From JAEUJM01 sp044221555 (lineage in GTDB: Bacteria; Actinomycetota; Acidimicrobiia; Acidimicrobiales; DATDAH01), in contig JBGAOY010000010.1 of NCBI GenBank assembly GCA_044221555.1, positions 62,001 through 126,000 on the forward strand: DNA of 64,000 bases, given 5' to 3'. Positions 16,331 through 24,805 of this stretch are shown one piece after another. Numbering within the stretch: the stretch's first letter is position 1; each line of letters begins with the position of its first letter. Under the pieces are notes generated by a model. That model did no database searches and was not told the DNA's origin. It saw only the letters and a program-made list of their open reading frames with translations. A program made the translations under genes and the position numbers.

Positions 16331-17158
16331 TCAGGGCGCGGCGCAGGCGGCGAAGCTGTCCCGCAGGCCGCCACCTTCCGGGTCGAGCTCCCAACCGCTG
16401 TGCTGCCAGTCGGGTGCGACCGCCGCCGGCCACCGCTGCTCGATCCAGGCCAGCGCCGGCTCGACCACCCGGACGACCCCGGCAGGGCAGTAGTGCAGTC
16501 CGTCGCGGCTGCGGACCTGCTCGGGGGTCCCGTCAGGTCCCGGCAGCTCATAGGTGAAGGCGCCGGCATCGTCCACGAACGCGCTCGCATCCAGGAAGTC
16601 GACCCGGTCGTCCTCTCGGGCGAGGGATCGGTAGATGTCCTGGAGCGTCTGGAGGTCGGCGGCCTCGGGCTCGCTCTGGTTCCAGGCGGGGATGCCCACC
16701 CACAGGATGTGCGTGCCGTCGGCCGTCACCCGGTCGACGAACGGCTGCAGGACCTGCTCGAGGTAGGACCCTCGCCATCCGGGCTCGTGCATCTCGTCCT
16801 CGACCGCGTCGAGCTCCCACACGCCCATCGACATGACGAGCAGATCGGGGTGCTGCTCATCGATGATCCGACGCAGCTCGAGGCGCGACGCGACGTCCCG
16901 GGACAGGGCGAGCAGCCACGACTGGGTGACGAGGGCCTCGCCCGCGCCGTTGAGGGCGGCCACGAACGCGAACGCAAGGTTGTCGAGCATCACGGAGTCG
17001 CCGGAGAGCACGACGCGCAGCGGCTCGGTCGAGGAGGGGATGCGGACCGTCGGCGGGGTCGTCGTCGGGGCCGGCGCCGAGTGGCTCGCTGCGCTCGAGC
17101 AGGCCGCCGCCGCCACGGCCGCCGCCGCCACGGCCATCGCCGCCAGCAGCGCGAGCAA
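16331..17158 (-). CDS. SGNH-like hydrolase, probable lipoprotein
   Basis: A protein of about 275 residues with an Ala-rich hydrophobic N-terminus ending in AAAACSS, which resembles a lipobox, so it may be lipid-anchored outside the membrane. The catalytic region contains LSGDSVM (block I, Ser), an MGVWELD segment and RDGLHYCPAG (block V, His), typical of SGNH/GDSL esterases and acyltransferase partners. The start is uncertain: TTG at 17158 gives the longest hydrophobic leader, while the ATG at 17137 gives a very short one. Related short SGNH proteins are at 60293 and 61255. Substrate unknown. Confidence 0.75.
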   Translation of the reverse strand: MLALLAAMAVAAAAVAAAACSSAASHSAPAPTTTPPTVRIPSSTEPLRVVLSGDSVMLDNLAFAFVAALNGAGEALVTQSWLLALSRDVASRLELRRIIDEQHPDLLVMSMGVWELDAVEDEMHEPGWRGSYLEQVLQPFVDRVTADGTHILWVGIPAWNQSEPEAADLQTLQDIYRSLAREDDRVDFLDASAFVDDAGAFTYELPGPDGTPEQVRSRDGLHYCPAGVVRVVEPALAWIEQRWPAAVAPDWQHSGWELDPEGGGLRDSFAACAAP

Positions 17159-17251
17159 CCGGCCCGCGCCGCGACTCGGGGTGCTCGAACCTCTCCGATG
17201 CGTGGCCTGATCCTCTCGCGAACGCCGCGGGGCCCGACAATGCCGGGGCGC

Positions 17252-18100
17252 TCAGGCGGGGTCGCGGTCGAAGATGACGTGGTTGCCGACAACGCCGGCG
17301 GCCCGCAGCACCTGGTCGACGTGGACCTTCTCCCGCCACTCGGGGATGTGGCCCCGGACCTGCACCACGCCGGGGGAGACCGTCACGCCGATGATGGTGA
17401 GCTCGCGGTCGAAGCGGGGGAGGTCGATGGTGTGGCGCTCGGGCACCCAGCGGAGGCGGCGGAAGCTGAACGGGCCGATCCAGATGCGCAGGACGTCGAG
17501 ATGGAGCTGGTCGCCCTCGAGCACCGGAGCCACCTGGGCCCGCACTCCCCAGCGCCGCCACTGGATCGGCACCGCAGTGGCCGTGCCCTCGCCGTCCAGC
17601 GTCATCTCGACCGGGGCGCCCGCAGTGCGCAGCCACGCGTCGAAGGTCTCCTGGCCCACCTCGCCGATGAGTCCCACCGGCCGGGCGTAGACGGTGGCGA
17701 CGACACCCGGGTCGAGGCGGACGTTGCGCACCTCGACCTTCAGGCGGTCGATCTGTCCCGCCTCCCAACGCACGTCGTGCACGTCGATGTCGATCTCGTC
17801 GACCACCTCGAGGTCGGTGCCGGGGATCCAGGGCACCACCGGTGGATCGTGGTTGAACTGCACGTCGTCGAGGACGAGCGTGACGTCGGAGTCGCCCGAG
17901 CGGATCTCGAGCTCGCGCCCCGCGACGCTGCGGGCCACGTTCTCGACCATGTCGAGGAACATCCGTGAAGGGGAGCGGCGCATCTCGTCCGCGGCGTCGA
18001 GCCACTCGGCCGGTGTCAGCGGGATCGAAGCAGCGGCCTGGAAGAACTGCTGGGGTGTGCGCGGCCATCTGTCCGGCCGGAAGAACGACGCCGGGCTCAC
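17252..18100 (-). CDS. Conserved hypothetical protein, DUF2993-like
   Basis: A 282-residue protein of mostly beta-rich sequence with repeated patterns such as LVLDDVQFNHDP, VRNVRLDPGVVATVYARPVG and ITGVTVSPGVVQVRGHIPEW-type strands. These resemble the lipid-binding DUF2993/LmeA fold of actinobacteria. There is no signal peptide or membrane segment. The GTG start at 18100 overlaps the stop of the DNA alkylation repair gene as GTGA, so the two are cotranscribed. Function unknown; lipid or membrane-surface binding is a family-based guess. Confidence 0.7.
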   Translation of the reverse strand: MSPASFFRPDRWPRTPQQFFQAAASIPLTPAEWLDAADEMRRSPSRMFLDMVENVARSVAGRELEIRSGDSDVTLVLDDVQFNHDPPVVPWIPGTDLEVVDEIDIDVHDVRWEAGQIDRLKVEVRNVRLDPGVVATVYARPVGLIGEVGQETFDAWLRTAGAPVEMTLDGEGTATAVPIQWRRWGVRAQVAPVLEGDQLHLDVLRIWIGPFSFRRLRWVPERHTIDLPRFDRELTIIGVTVSPGVVQVRGHIPEWREKVHVDQVLRAAGVVGNHVIFDRDPA

Positions 18101-18840
18101 GCCCCCAGAGCTCCGGATGATCGGGCGGCGCGTCGGTCGAGCCACTTCAGCGCCTCGCGCTTGGACAGTCCGGACAGCTGGGCGTCGTGGTCGGCGACGA
18201 AGCGGCGGACCGCGACCTCGTCGGTCTTGGAGTACTCGCGCAGCGCCCAGCCGATGGCCTTGCGCAGGAAGAAGTCGGTGTCGGCGGCCCGGGAGAGGCA
18301 CGCGCCGAACAGCCAGTCGGCGTCGGTGTCGCCCTTCCACTTCAGCTGGTGGAGGAGGGCCGAACGGGCCAGCCACAGGTCGTCGGACACGAGCCACCGG
18401 TCCATCTCGGAGCGCAGCGATGGGGTGGCCGTGACCAGCGGTCCCACGACACGGGCGGCCAGCAGGTCGACGGTGTCCCACCACGACTTGGTGGTGATGA
18501 GACCCTCGGCAACGGGCAGGAACCCGGCCGAGCAGACCCGCACCCATCTAACGCAGTAGTCGGCGGCGGCGTACTGGTACTCGCGGGCCTCGAGGGCCCA
18601 GCACGCCAGCGCCACCGCGGCGACGTCGTCCTCGGTGGGCGCGGGCAGCCCGGCCAGTGCCGCCTTCGCCAGTGCGCGGCGAGCGGGCGACGTGATGCCC
18701 AGGAACGGGAAGTGGCCCTTCATGTAGGCGGCCATGAACGCGGCCCGCTCAGGGTCGGCCGCCGGCTCGAACGCCGCGGTGAGACGCGCCAGCGCCTCGT
18801 CGGCCAGCGCCGTGGACGGGGCCAAGTGCGTCGCGCTCAC
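18097..18840 (-). CDS. AlkD-like DNA alkylation repair protein (HEAT-repeat)
   Basis: A 247-residue all-helical HEAT-repeat protein of the AlkC/AlkD DNA glycosylase family, which removes alkylated bases. Characteristic segments are MKGHFPFLGI, TKSWWDTVD (residues 117-125, including the Trp/Asp used for base excision in AlkD), RSALLHQLKWKGDTD and FFLRKAIGWALREYSKTDEV. It starts 25 bases from the divergent SDR at 18865 and overlaps the downstream DUF2993-like gene. A housekeeping gene unrelated to the steroid theme. Confidence 0.9.
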   Translation of the reverse strand: MSATHLAPSTALADEALARLTAAFEPAADPERAAFMAAYMKGHFPFLGITSPARRALAKAALAGLPAPTEDDVAAVALACWALEAREYQYAAADYCVRWVRVCSAGFLPVAEGLITTKSWWDTVDLLAARVVGPLVTATPSLRSEMDRWLVSDDLWLARSALLHQLKWKGDTDADWLFGACLSRAADTDFFLRKAIGWALREYSKTDEVAVRRFVADHDAQLSGLSKREALKWLDRRAARSSGALGA

Positions 18841-18864
18841 CCCCTCGTCCTACTATCCCGGGCC

Positions 18865-19665
18865 ATGACGCGCACCGACGACACCGAGGTCCCCGACTAC
18901 CCCAGCCGCCTGCGGCTCGACGGCAAGGGCTTCATCGTCCTCGGCGCCGGCCAGGGCATCGGCCGCCAGGCCAGCCACGCGCTGGCCTCGGTGGGGGCCG
19001 ACCTGGTGACGGTCGACCTCGACCCCGATCTGGCCGCCGACATCGCCGCCGAGGTGGACGGCACGCCCTGGTCGGGCGACGCCACCAAGCGCGACGACGT
19101 CGAGCGCCTCTTCGCCGAGGCCAGGGAGGCCTTCGGCGGGAAGGTCGACGGCTTCGTCGACATCATCGGCATGGCCCAGTACATGGGCCTGCTCGACATC
19201 GACGACGACCTGTGGGAGTGGCACCAGAACATCGTGCTGCGCCACGCCTACCTCGCCATGCAGGTCGGCGGCCGCTGCATGGCCGAGACCGGCGGCGGGG
19301 TGATGACCTTCGTGGCGTCGGTGTCGGGCATCAGCTCGGCGCCCCTGCACGCCGCCTACGGCGTGGCCAAGGCCGGCCTCATGTCCCTGGTGCGCTCGGG
19401 GGCCGTCGAGCTCGGCCCCAAGAACCTGCGCATCAACGCCGTCGCCCCCGGCATGGTCTGGACCCCCCGGGTGTCGGCGTACGTCGGTGAGGAGGGCCGC
19501 AACAAGAACATCGAGAACACCCCGCTCCGCCGGGTTGCGCTCCCCGAGGACATCGCCTCGGCACTGCTGTTCCTGTCGTCCGACCTGGCCGGCTACGTCA
19601 ACGGCCAGACCCTGGTGGTCGACGGCGGCGTCGGGGTGAAGTTCCCCTACCCGATGGACTTCTGA
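18865..19665 (+). CDS. SDR-family oxidoreductase, atypical Rossmann motif
   Basis: A 266-residue SDR. The glycine motif reads GAGQGIGRQ (about residues 29-37). The region where classical SDRs have NNAG reads DIIGMAQYMG, so the Asn-Asn-Ala-Gly motif is replaced. The active-site Ser...YGVAK is kept. It ends NGQTLVVDGGVGVKFPYPMDF, typical for SDRs of the fabG-like group. It is followed, after 130 bases without a recognisable feature, by another SDR on the same strand. Substrate unknown. Confidence 0.85.
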   Translation: MTRTDDTEVPDYPSRLRLDGKGFIVLGAGQGIGRQASHALASVGADLVTVDLDPDLAADIAAEVDGTPWSGDATKRDDVERLFAEAREAFGGKVDGFVDIIGMAQYMGLLDIDDDLWEWHQNIVLRHAYLAMQVGGRCMAETGGGVMTFVASVSGISSAPLHAAYGVAKAGLMSLVRSGAVELGPKNLRINAVAPGMVWTPRVSAYVGEEGRNKNIENTPLRRVALPEDIASALLFLSSDLAGYVNGQTLVVDGGVGVKFPYPMDF

Positions 19666-19795
19666 TGACGCCGACGATCCGCCCGACCACGAGCCCAGGA
19701 TCTCCGGTCTGGGTACAGATCTCCCGCCTCACCGGTCTGTTGCTGGTCCCAGAACGGATGGTGGGGGCCGATCGGCCGGTCGGGGGGGCGGGGCG

Positions 19796-20605
19796 ATGAC
19801 CGCCGAGACGCTCGCCGCCGCCCACGACCTGACCGGGCGGGTCGCCGTGGTCACCGGTGCCGGCAGCGGCATCGGCCGCGCCAGTGCGATGCGCCTGGCC
19901 GAGGCCGGCGCCAGCGTCGTGTGCGCCGACCTCGACGGTGACGGTGCCGAGGCGACGCGCGCCGCCATCCGTCACCGCGGCGAGATCGCCGACGCCGTGA
20001 CCGTCGACGTGACCGACCGTGCAGCGGTCGACGCGCTGGTCGATGGTGCGGTCGAGCGCCACGGCCGCATCGACGTCATGGCCAACATCGCCGGCATCAT
20101 CATCACGAACCCGGTCGTCGCCATCAGCGAGGACGAGTTCGACCGCATCATGGCCGTGAACCTGAAGGGTCCGTTCTTCGGCTGTCAGGCCGCGGCCCGC
20201 CACATGGTCGAGCAGGGCTCGGGGAGCATCATCAACATGGTGTCCGCGGCGATCGACGCTCCGGCGCCGAACCTGGCCGGCTACGGCATGACCAAGGCGG
20301 CGCTGGCCCAGCTCACGCGGGTGCTCGCGCAGGAGGTCGGCCCCGCCGGCGTGCGGGTGAACGCGGTGGCACCCGGGTTCATCATCACCGAGATGACCAC
20401 CCGCAACTTCACCGACAGCGAGGGCGAGGTGGACCCCGACCTCAAGGCCGAGGTCGAGAAGCGCATGAGCCGGGGCGTGCCCCTGCGCCGCGTCGGCCAG
20501 CCCGACGAGATCGCCTGGGCGGTGGTGTTCCTGGCCTCGGACGCCTCGTCGTTCATGACCGGCCAGATCGTGCGCCCCAACGGCGGCGCCGCCATGCCCC
20601 TGTGA
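19796..20605 (+). CDS. SDR-family oxidoreductase
   Basis: A 269-residue classical SDR: TGAGSGIGRASAMRLAEAGA, an ANIAGI variant of NNAG, the catalytic Ser in NMVSAAID and YGMTK, and the C-terminal TGQIVRPNGGAAMPL. It would use NAD(H) or NADP(H); the Asp at the end of beta-2 (CADLDGD) favours NAD. It probably forms a unit with the SDR upstream. The next gene downstream has its own KstR-like site, so a separate promoter is likely there. Confidence 0.88.
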   Translation: MTAETLAAAHDLTGRVAVVTGAGSGIGRASAMRLAEAGASVVCADLDGDGAEATRAAIRHRGEIADAVTVDVTDRAAVDALVDGAVERHGRIDVMANIAGIIITNPVVAISEDEFDRIMAVNLKGPFFGCQAAARHMVEQGSGSIINMVSAAIDAPAPNLAGYGMTKAALAQLTRVLAQEVGPAGVRVNAVAPGFIITEMTTRNFTDSEGEVDPDLKAEVEKRMSRGVPLRRVGQPDEIAWAVVFLASDASSFMTGQIVRPNGGAAMPL

Positions 20606-20692
20606 CCGCACACCCGCTCGGATTCGCCGAACGCCTTCGGCCTCCGGTTCGGTCAACTCGCTGCCCGCCTCCGGCGGGCGACGTGCACCTAC

Positions 20693-20708
20693 CTGGACGA
20701 CTGTCCAG
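20693..20708. promoter_or_regulatory. Inverted repeat CTGGAC-GACT-GTCCAG
   Basis: Perfect 6-base arms with a 4-base spacer, extended outward by an imperfect CTACC...GGTAG pairing. It ends 6 bases before the KstR-like box and 30 bases before the monooxygenase start. It may be a second operator at the same promoter. Confidence 0.45.
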
Positions 20709-20713
20709 ATAGG

Positions 20714-20727
20714 TAGAACCTGTTACA
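20714..20727 (+). promoter_or_regulatory. KstR-like operator TAGAACCTGTTACA
   Basis: Matches the published mycobacterial KstR consensus T-nn-AAC-nn-GTT-nn-A at all fixed positions. It lies 11-24 bases before the ATG of the luciferase-like monooxygenase at 20738. A KstR-type repressor gene is present in the window at 58882. Confidence 0.65.
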
Positions 20728-20737
20728 TTTTCCGGCC

Positions 20738-21862
20738 ATGGAGTTCGGACTCTTCACCCAGACCCACGTGCCGAAGTACTACCGGGACCAAGACCCGGAG
20801 GCCGAGCACAACCGGTTGCTCTACGAGATCGAGATGGTGAAGGCGGCCGACCGGACCGGCTTCAAGTACGTGTGGGCCAGTGAGCACCACTTCCTGGACG
20901 AGTACTCGCACCTGTCGGCCAACGAGTCGTGGTTGGGCTACATGGCCGCGGTCACCGACAACATCCACCTGGGCTCGGGCATCTTCAACGTCACGCCGCC
21001 GGTGAACCACCCCGCCCGCATCGCGGAGCGGGTGGCCATGCTCGACCACCTCAGCGACGGCCGCTTCGAGTTCGGCACCGGCCGGGGCTCGTCGACCACC
21101 GAGCAGGCCGGGTTCGGCATCAACGACCCCGAGCTCACCCGCGAGATGTGGGACGAGGTGATGCCCGAGTTCAAGAAGATGTGGGCGCAGGAGAAGTACT
21201 CGTTCGACGGGCGGTTCTTCTCCATGCCCGAGCGCAACGTGCTGCCCAAGCCGTGGAAGGCGCCCCACCCGCCCATGTGGGTGGCCTGCGGCAGCCCGGA
21301 GACCTTCGCCAAGGCGGGTCGACTGGGCCTCGGCGCCCTCGGGTTCACCTTCCGGGAGCCGTCGGCGCTGACGCCCATGGTCGAGGCCTACAAGGAGGCC
21401 GTCGCCGACGCCGACCCCATCGGCGAGTACGTCAACGACAACGTCACCCTGGTGAGCACGCTGCTCTGCATGGAGGACGGCCAGGAGGCCCGCCACTGGT
21501 TCCGCAACAGCGGCCAGGGCTACTTCCAGAGCAACGTCTACCGGTACCTCGACACGTTCCCCCGCCCCCCGCAGATCCCGCCGTGGCCCGAGATCCTCCC
21601 CGAGATCGACCCCGAGCTGCTCGACATCGGGATCGAGAACGGCATGGTGCCCGCAGGCACTCCCGAGGAGGTGGCCCGGGGCGTGCAGTCCTTCGTCGAC
21701 ACCGGCGCCGACCAACTGGTGTTCGGCATGTCCATGCTGCCGCTCGACCTGGCCATCGGCTCGCTCGAGCTGTTCGGCAAGGAGGTCCTGCCGCAGTTCG
21801 ACACGGACCCCGAGCACCGCAGCACCAAGATGCGCAACGCCGCTGCCTCGGCGACGATCTGA
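20738..21862 (+). CDS. Luciferase-like (LLM) flavin-dependent monooxygenase
   Basis: A 374-residue bacterial-luciferase-type TIM-barrel enzyme that would use reduced F420 or FMN to oxidise an organic substrate. Visible are MEFGLFTQTHVPKYY at the N-terminus, ASEHHFLDEYSHLS (the EHH region), LGSGIFNVTPPVNHPARIAERVAMLDHLS and FGTGRGSSTTEQAGF. The C-terminus ends in a long helix segment with TFPRPPQIPPWP. It resembles the enzyme at 39963 in length and in its EHHF and STxEQ/EQT motifs. A KstR-like box just upstream suggests induction by sterol metabolites. Substrate unknown. Confidence 0.88.
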   Translation: MEFGLFTQTHVPKYYRDQDPEAEHNRLLYEIEMVKAADRTGFKYVWASEHHFLDEYSHLSANESWLGYMAAVTDNIHLGSGIFNVTPPVNHPARIAERVAMLDHLSDGRFEFGTGRGSSTTEQAGFGINDPELTREMWDEVMPEFKKMWAQEKYSFDGRFFSMPERNVLPKPWKAPHPPMWVACGSPETFAKAGRLGLGALGFTFREPSALTPMVEAYKEAVADADPIGEYVNDNVTLVSTLLCMEDGQEARHWFRNSGQGYFQSNVYRYLDTFPRPPQIPPWPEILPEIDPELLDIGIENGMVPAGTPEEVARGVQSFVDTGADQLVFGMSMLPLDLAIGSLELFGKEVLPQFDTDPEHRSTKMRNAAASATI

Positions 21863-21895
21863 GCGACCGACGATCTGAGCGCCGGCGATCCGAGC
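21853..21895 (+). repeat. 15-16 bp tandem repeat across the monooxygenase stop codon
   Basis: Units GACGATCTGAGCGACC, GACGATCTGAGCGCC and GGCGATCCGAGC follow each other. The TGA inside the first unit is the stop codon of the monooxygenase. The last unit has CGA in place of TGA. This is one of several tandem repeats placed at gene 3' ends in the window. Confidence 0.6.
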
Positions 21896-21907
21896 AACTG
21901 CTCTGTG

Positions 21908-21997
21908 AGGCGCTGCTGAGGCAGGCGCTGCTCAGGAAGGCGCTGTTGAGGAAGGCGCTGTTGAGGCAGGCGCTGCTCAGGAAGGCGCTACTCGCTC
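21908..21997. repeat. 15-bp tandem repeat, about six units
   Basis: Units of the type AGGCGCTGCTGAGGC / AGGCGCTGTTGAGGA run from 21908 and merge into the 3' end of the YjbR-type gene. Read on the minus strand, the gene's TAG stop is followed by five units that each end CAG, so the stop looks like one CAG changed to TAG in a repeat that would encode RLPEQ/RLPQQ. The adjacent frame would spell pentapeptide-like AFLNS/ACLSS. Too short and uniform for CRISPR. Confidence 0.7.
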
Positions 21998-22389
21998 AGG
22001 CCCTGCTCGCGGAGGTAGGCCTCGCCGACGTCGGCGGGCACCCGCGCCAACCAGCCGTCGAGCAGCGCCTCTTGGACCGCCTCGTGCGTCGCCACCCGCA
22101 GGTGGACGAGCACCGCGGCGTAGCCGTTGAAGTGGGGGATCGTGAAGAACGAGTCGGGGTTGGCCGCCAGCGCCGCCTCCTTCTCGGCCAGGTCCTCGAC
22201 CGTCACGGCCAGGATGTCGCCGTCCGGTGGCGTCTCGTCGCCGAAGCGCTTGATGTCGGCCTTGCTGAAGGGGCGATGCCAGGCGACGGCCTTGCCGTAG
22301 GCCGACCAGGTGCGGTGGCCGTAGCGCTCGCCGACGGTCACCTCCGGCAGCGCCTCGACCATGGCGGCGACCTCGTCCATGGTGACCAT
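21988..22389 (-). CDS. MmcQ/YjbR (DUF419) family protein
   Basis: A 133-residue protein of the YjbR/MmcQ family, a small double-wing DNA-binding-like fold of unknown role. Typical pattern: DEVAAMVEALPEV near the N-terminus, GHRTWSAYGKAVAWHRPF, then a TPPDGDILAVTVEDLAEKEAAL stretch and a C-terminal WLARVPADVGEAYL. The ATG at 22389 is preferred over GTG 22410 because family proteins begin just before DEV. The stop lies inside the 15-bp repeat array, so the C-terminus may have been trimmed or extended recently. Confidence 0.8.
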   Translation of the reverse strand: MVTMDEVAAMVEALPEVTVGERYGHRTWSAYGKAVAWHRPFSKADIKRFGDETPPDGDILAVTVEDLAEKEAALAANPDSFFTIPHFNGYAAVLVHLRVATHEAVQEALLDGWLARVPADVGEAYLREQGLSE

Positions 22390-22528
22390 CCCCGCGGACG
22401 CTAGCTCCACCGGTCAGTCGCTCGACGACCGTCTGGCCGGGAACGACCGTCCGGCAGGTCACGACCAACCCGTCCCGACCCAGGACCCTCGGCGCGGGTG
22501 GCGAGGGACGAGCCGCCCATGACGGTGC

Positions 22529-22582
22529 GATGAGGCGCCGGCCGAAGAGCGATCGGATGAGGCGCCGGCCCAGGAGCGATCA
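22529..22582. repeat. 27-bp direct repeat ending in the glyoxalase stop codon
   Basis: Two units of 27 bases, each beginning GATGAGGCGCCGGCC and ending AGCGATC plus one base. Read on the minus strand, the first unit starts exactly at the TGA of the glyoxalase-like gene; the second has CGA at that place. The segment just before (about 22499-22530) has weak similarity to repeat family B. In 22411-22528 I see nothing else. Confidence 0.6.
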
Positions 22583-22969
22583 CTCGAGGCGGCGGCGGAT
22601 GGGGTGGTCGGGGGGCACCTCCACCAGGCAGAGGCGGTGGCCGTCGGGGTCGACGGCCCACATCTCGTCCAGGCCCCAGGGCTTGCGGTTCGGGGCCTCG
22701 GTGATGGTGACGCCCACCGCCGCCAGTCGAGTGTGTTCGGCGGCCAGGTCGGGCACCTGCAGCCACAGCGTCACCGAGCCCATGGCCGAGGTGCTGCCCG
22801 ACGCGCTGAGCTCGAGGTAGCCGCCACCGAGGAAGAACACCACACCGGTCTGGTGGCCGTCGGCGCCGAACTCGCGGTAGATCCGCAGGCCGAGCGTGTC
22901 GCGATAGAACGCGACCGACCGCTGGAAGTCGGTCGGTGCCAGCATCACCCGGCTGGACAGCACCTCCAC
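22580..22969 (-). CDS. Glyoxalase/VOC-superfamily protein
   Basis: A 129-residue vicinal-oxygen-chelate fold protein with two beta-alpha-beta-beta-beta modules. The first is FQRSVAFYRDTLGLRIYREFG...FFLGGGYLELS; the second VTLWLQVPDLAAEHTRLAAVGV...WAVDPDGHRLCLVEV. Candidate metal ligands are the Glu of YLEL and the Glu of LVEV. Members include lyases, dioxygenases and resistance proteins, so the reaction is open. It starts 11 bases after the end of the upstream monooxygenase gene, so the two form a unit. Confidence 0.82.
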   Translation of the reverse strand: MEVLSSRVMLAPTDFQRSVAFYRDTLGLRIYREFGADGHQTGVVFFLGGGYLELSASGSTSAMGSVTLWLQVPDLAAEHTRLAAVGVTITEAPNRKPWGLDEMWAVDPDGHRLCLVEVPPDHPIRRRLE

Positions 22970-22980
22970 GAGAGCGATCC

Positions 22981-23898
22981 TCAGTCGTTCAGCAGGGGAG
23001 CGACGTCGGCGCCGAAGGCGTCCATCTGATCGAGCAACTCGTCGACCGAGCGGTTGCGGAAGCGGATCTGGGCGTGGTTCACGCCCAGGTCCGCGAAGGC
23101 ACGGATCTGGTCGGCGATCTTGTCGGCCGGGCCGGTGGTGGTCCAGGGGCCCACGTCCCAGTCGGGCTCGCCCACGTAGTACACGCCGGTGATGGCGCCG
23201 ATGTCGATGGGGTCGTCGGCGCGGCCGGACGCGGCGCGCTGCTCACGCAGGTAGGCGATGGCGTCGGGCATGTCCCTCTTGGCGGTGCCCTGGGGCAGCC
23301 AGCCGTCGCCGCGGGCGGCGGCGCGTCGAAGGGCCGGCTTCGACGAGCCGCCGATCCAGACGGGGATGGGCCGTTGGCGGGGCGGAGGCCCGATGCCCGC
23401 GTCGGGGTACGAGCCGTCGAACACCGAGCGGATCACGTCGACCGCGGCGTCGGTGTCGGCCCCCCGGGTGTCGAACGCCACGCCGAGGCGCTCGAACTCG
23501 GCCTCGACGTGGCCGGCGCCGACGCCGAGGATGGCCCGCCCACCCGAGAGCTCGTCGAGTGTGGTGAAGGCCTTGGCCGTCTGCAGCGGGTGGCGGTAGG
23601 CGACCACGTACACATGGGAGAGGAGGCGCACGTTCCGGGTGATGCCCGCCAGCCAGCCCAGCGTGGCGACGGTGTCGTACCAGACGTCGCCCATCTTCTG
23701 ATCCAGCGGCGGCGGGATGGTGACGTGGTCGCAGACGGCGATGTAGAAGAAGCCGGTCTCGTCGGCCTTGCGGGCCACCGCCGCCAGCTCGGCGGCGCCG
23801 GCGTCGGCCTCCCACGGCTCGACGTAGATGCGGCTCTGCGACTGGATCTGCAGCTGCATGCCGTACACGAGGGTGCCGTCGGGGACGATCGAGGCCAT
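22981..23898 (-). CDS. LLM-class flavin-dependent oxidoreductase (F420-type)
   Basis: A 305-residue luciferase-like protein of the shorter F420-dependent type (TIGR03619-like). Visible are DETGFFYIAVCDHVTIPPP, TLGWLAGITRNVRL, HPLQTAKAFTTLDELSGGRAILGVGAGH and PVWIGGSSKPALRRAA. The ATG at 23898 is used; a TTG at 23907 is possible. It is divergent from the SDR at 23940, only 41 bases apart, with no recognised operator between. The glyoxalase gene follows closely. Substrate unknown. Confidence 0.88.
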   Translation of the reverse strand: MASIVPDGTLVYGMQLQIQSQSRIYVEPWEADAGAAELAAVARKADETGFFYIAVCDHVTIPPPLDQKMGDVWYDTVATLGWLAGITRNVRLLSHVYVVAYRHPLQTAKAFTTLDELSGGRAILGVGAGHVEAEFERLGVAFDTRGADTDAAVDVIRSVFDGSYPDAGIGPPPRQRPIPVWIGGSSKPALRRAAARGDGWLPQGTAKRDMPDAIAYLREQRAASGRADDPIDIGAITGVYYVGEPDWDVGPWTTTGPADKIADQIRAFADLGVNHAQIRFRNRSVDELLDQMDAFGADVAPLLND

Positions 23899-23939
23899 CG
23901 CGGACAACGTAGTGGCGCGGCGCGTGTCACGATCGCGGG

Positions 23940-24719
23940 ATGCTCTTGGAGAATCGTGTGGCCATCGTCTCGGGTGTGGGGCCTGGCATGGGCCGGGACA
24001 TCTCCCTCGCCTTCGCCCGCGAGGGCGCCGACGTCGTGTTGGGCGCCCGCTCGGCCGGCAAGCTCGAGGCGGTGGCGGCCGAGGTCGAGGCCCTGGGCCG
24101 CCAGGCGCTCTGCGTGCCCACCGACATCACCGATCAGGCGCAGTGCCAGGCCCTGGCCGACGCCGCGCACGACAAGTTCGGCCGCCTCGACGTGCTGGTG
24201 AACAACGCGTTCATCCAGCCCCCGTTCGAGACCATCGAGGACAACGACATGAAGACCTGGCGCAAGGGCTTCGAGGTCAACGTGTTCGGCTCGATCCAGA
24301 TGACCAAGGCCGTCATCCCCCACATGAAGTCGCATGGTGGTGGGTCGGTGATCTTCATCAACTCGATGTCCGCCCGCCGGATCCAGAAGGAGTTCGGTGT
24401 GTACGCCGCCTCCAAGTCGGCCCTGCTGTCTGCGGCGAAGACCCTGGCCCGTGAGCTGGGCGAGTACCAGATCCGGGTCAACTCGGTGGTGCCCGGTTAC
24501 ATCTGGGGCGACTCCGTCGAGTGGTACTTCCGCTTCCTGGCCGAGCAGGAGGGCATCACCCCCGAGGAGAAGTACGACCAGGTTGCCGACGAGACCGCGT
24601 TGCACCACCTGCCCACCTCGGCCGAGATCGCCGACTCGGTGGTCTTCTTCGCCAGCGACTTGAGCCGGGTCGTCACCGGCCAGGCCCTCGACGTCAACGG
24701 CGGCCACTGGATGGACTGA
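23940..24719 (+). CDS. SDR-family oxidoreductase
   Basis: A 259-residue SDR with SGVGPGMGRDIS in place of the common TGGxxGIG, NNAF at the NNAG position, Ser in INSMSARR and YAASK at the active site. The segment EWYFRFLAEQEGITPEEKYDQVADETALHHLPTSAEIADSV is typical of SDRs in actinobacterial sterol or terpene clusters (a general resemblance). It ends TGQALDVNGGHWMD. A PAL element and a 20-bp tandem repeat separate it from the convergent esterase. Confidence 0.88.
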   Translation: MLLENRVAIVSGVGPGMGRDISLAFAREGADVVLGARSAGKLEAVAAEVEALGRQALCVPTDITDQAQCQALADAAHDKFGRLDVLVNNAFIQPPFETIEDNDMKTWRKGFEVNVFGSIQMTKAVIPHMKSHGGGSVIFINSMSARRIQKEFGVYAASKSALLSAAKTLARELGEYQIRVNSVVPGYIWGDSVEWYFRFLAEQEGITPEEKYDQVADETALHHLPTSAEIADSVVFFASDLSRVVTGQALDVNGGHWMD

Positions 24720-24729
24720 CTGCGCTGGC

Positions 24730-24779
24730 GAACTGGCGCCCGATCTGGTGGCCAGGGCGACAGCATCAGGCGCCAGTTC
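24730..24779. terminator. PAL element between convergent genes
   Basis: GAACTGGCGCCCGAT (24730-24744) pairs with ATCAGGCGCCAGTTC (24765-24779), with one mismatch. It lies between the SDR and esterase genes, which converge. Its right arm has been duplicated in tandem toward the esterase stop. Confidence 0.6.
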
Positions 24780-24805
24780 CCTGGATCAGGCACCAGTTCC
24801 CTGGA

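Noticed and set aside
19666..19795. 130-base gap between two SDR genes, checked for a PAL element
   Set aside because: A GGTCCCAGAAC half-arm is visible but there is no matching left arm, so no element is called.
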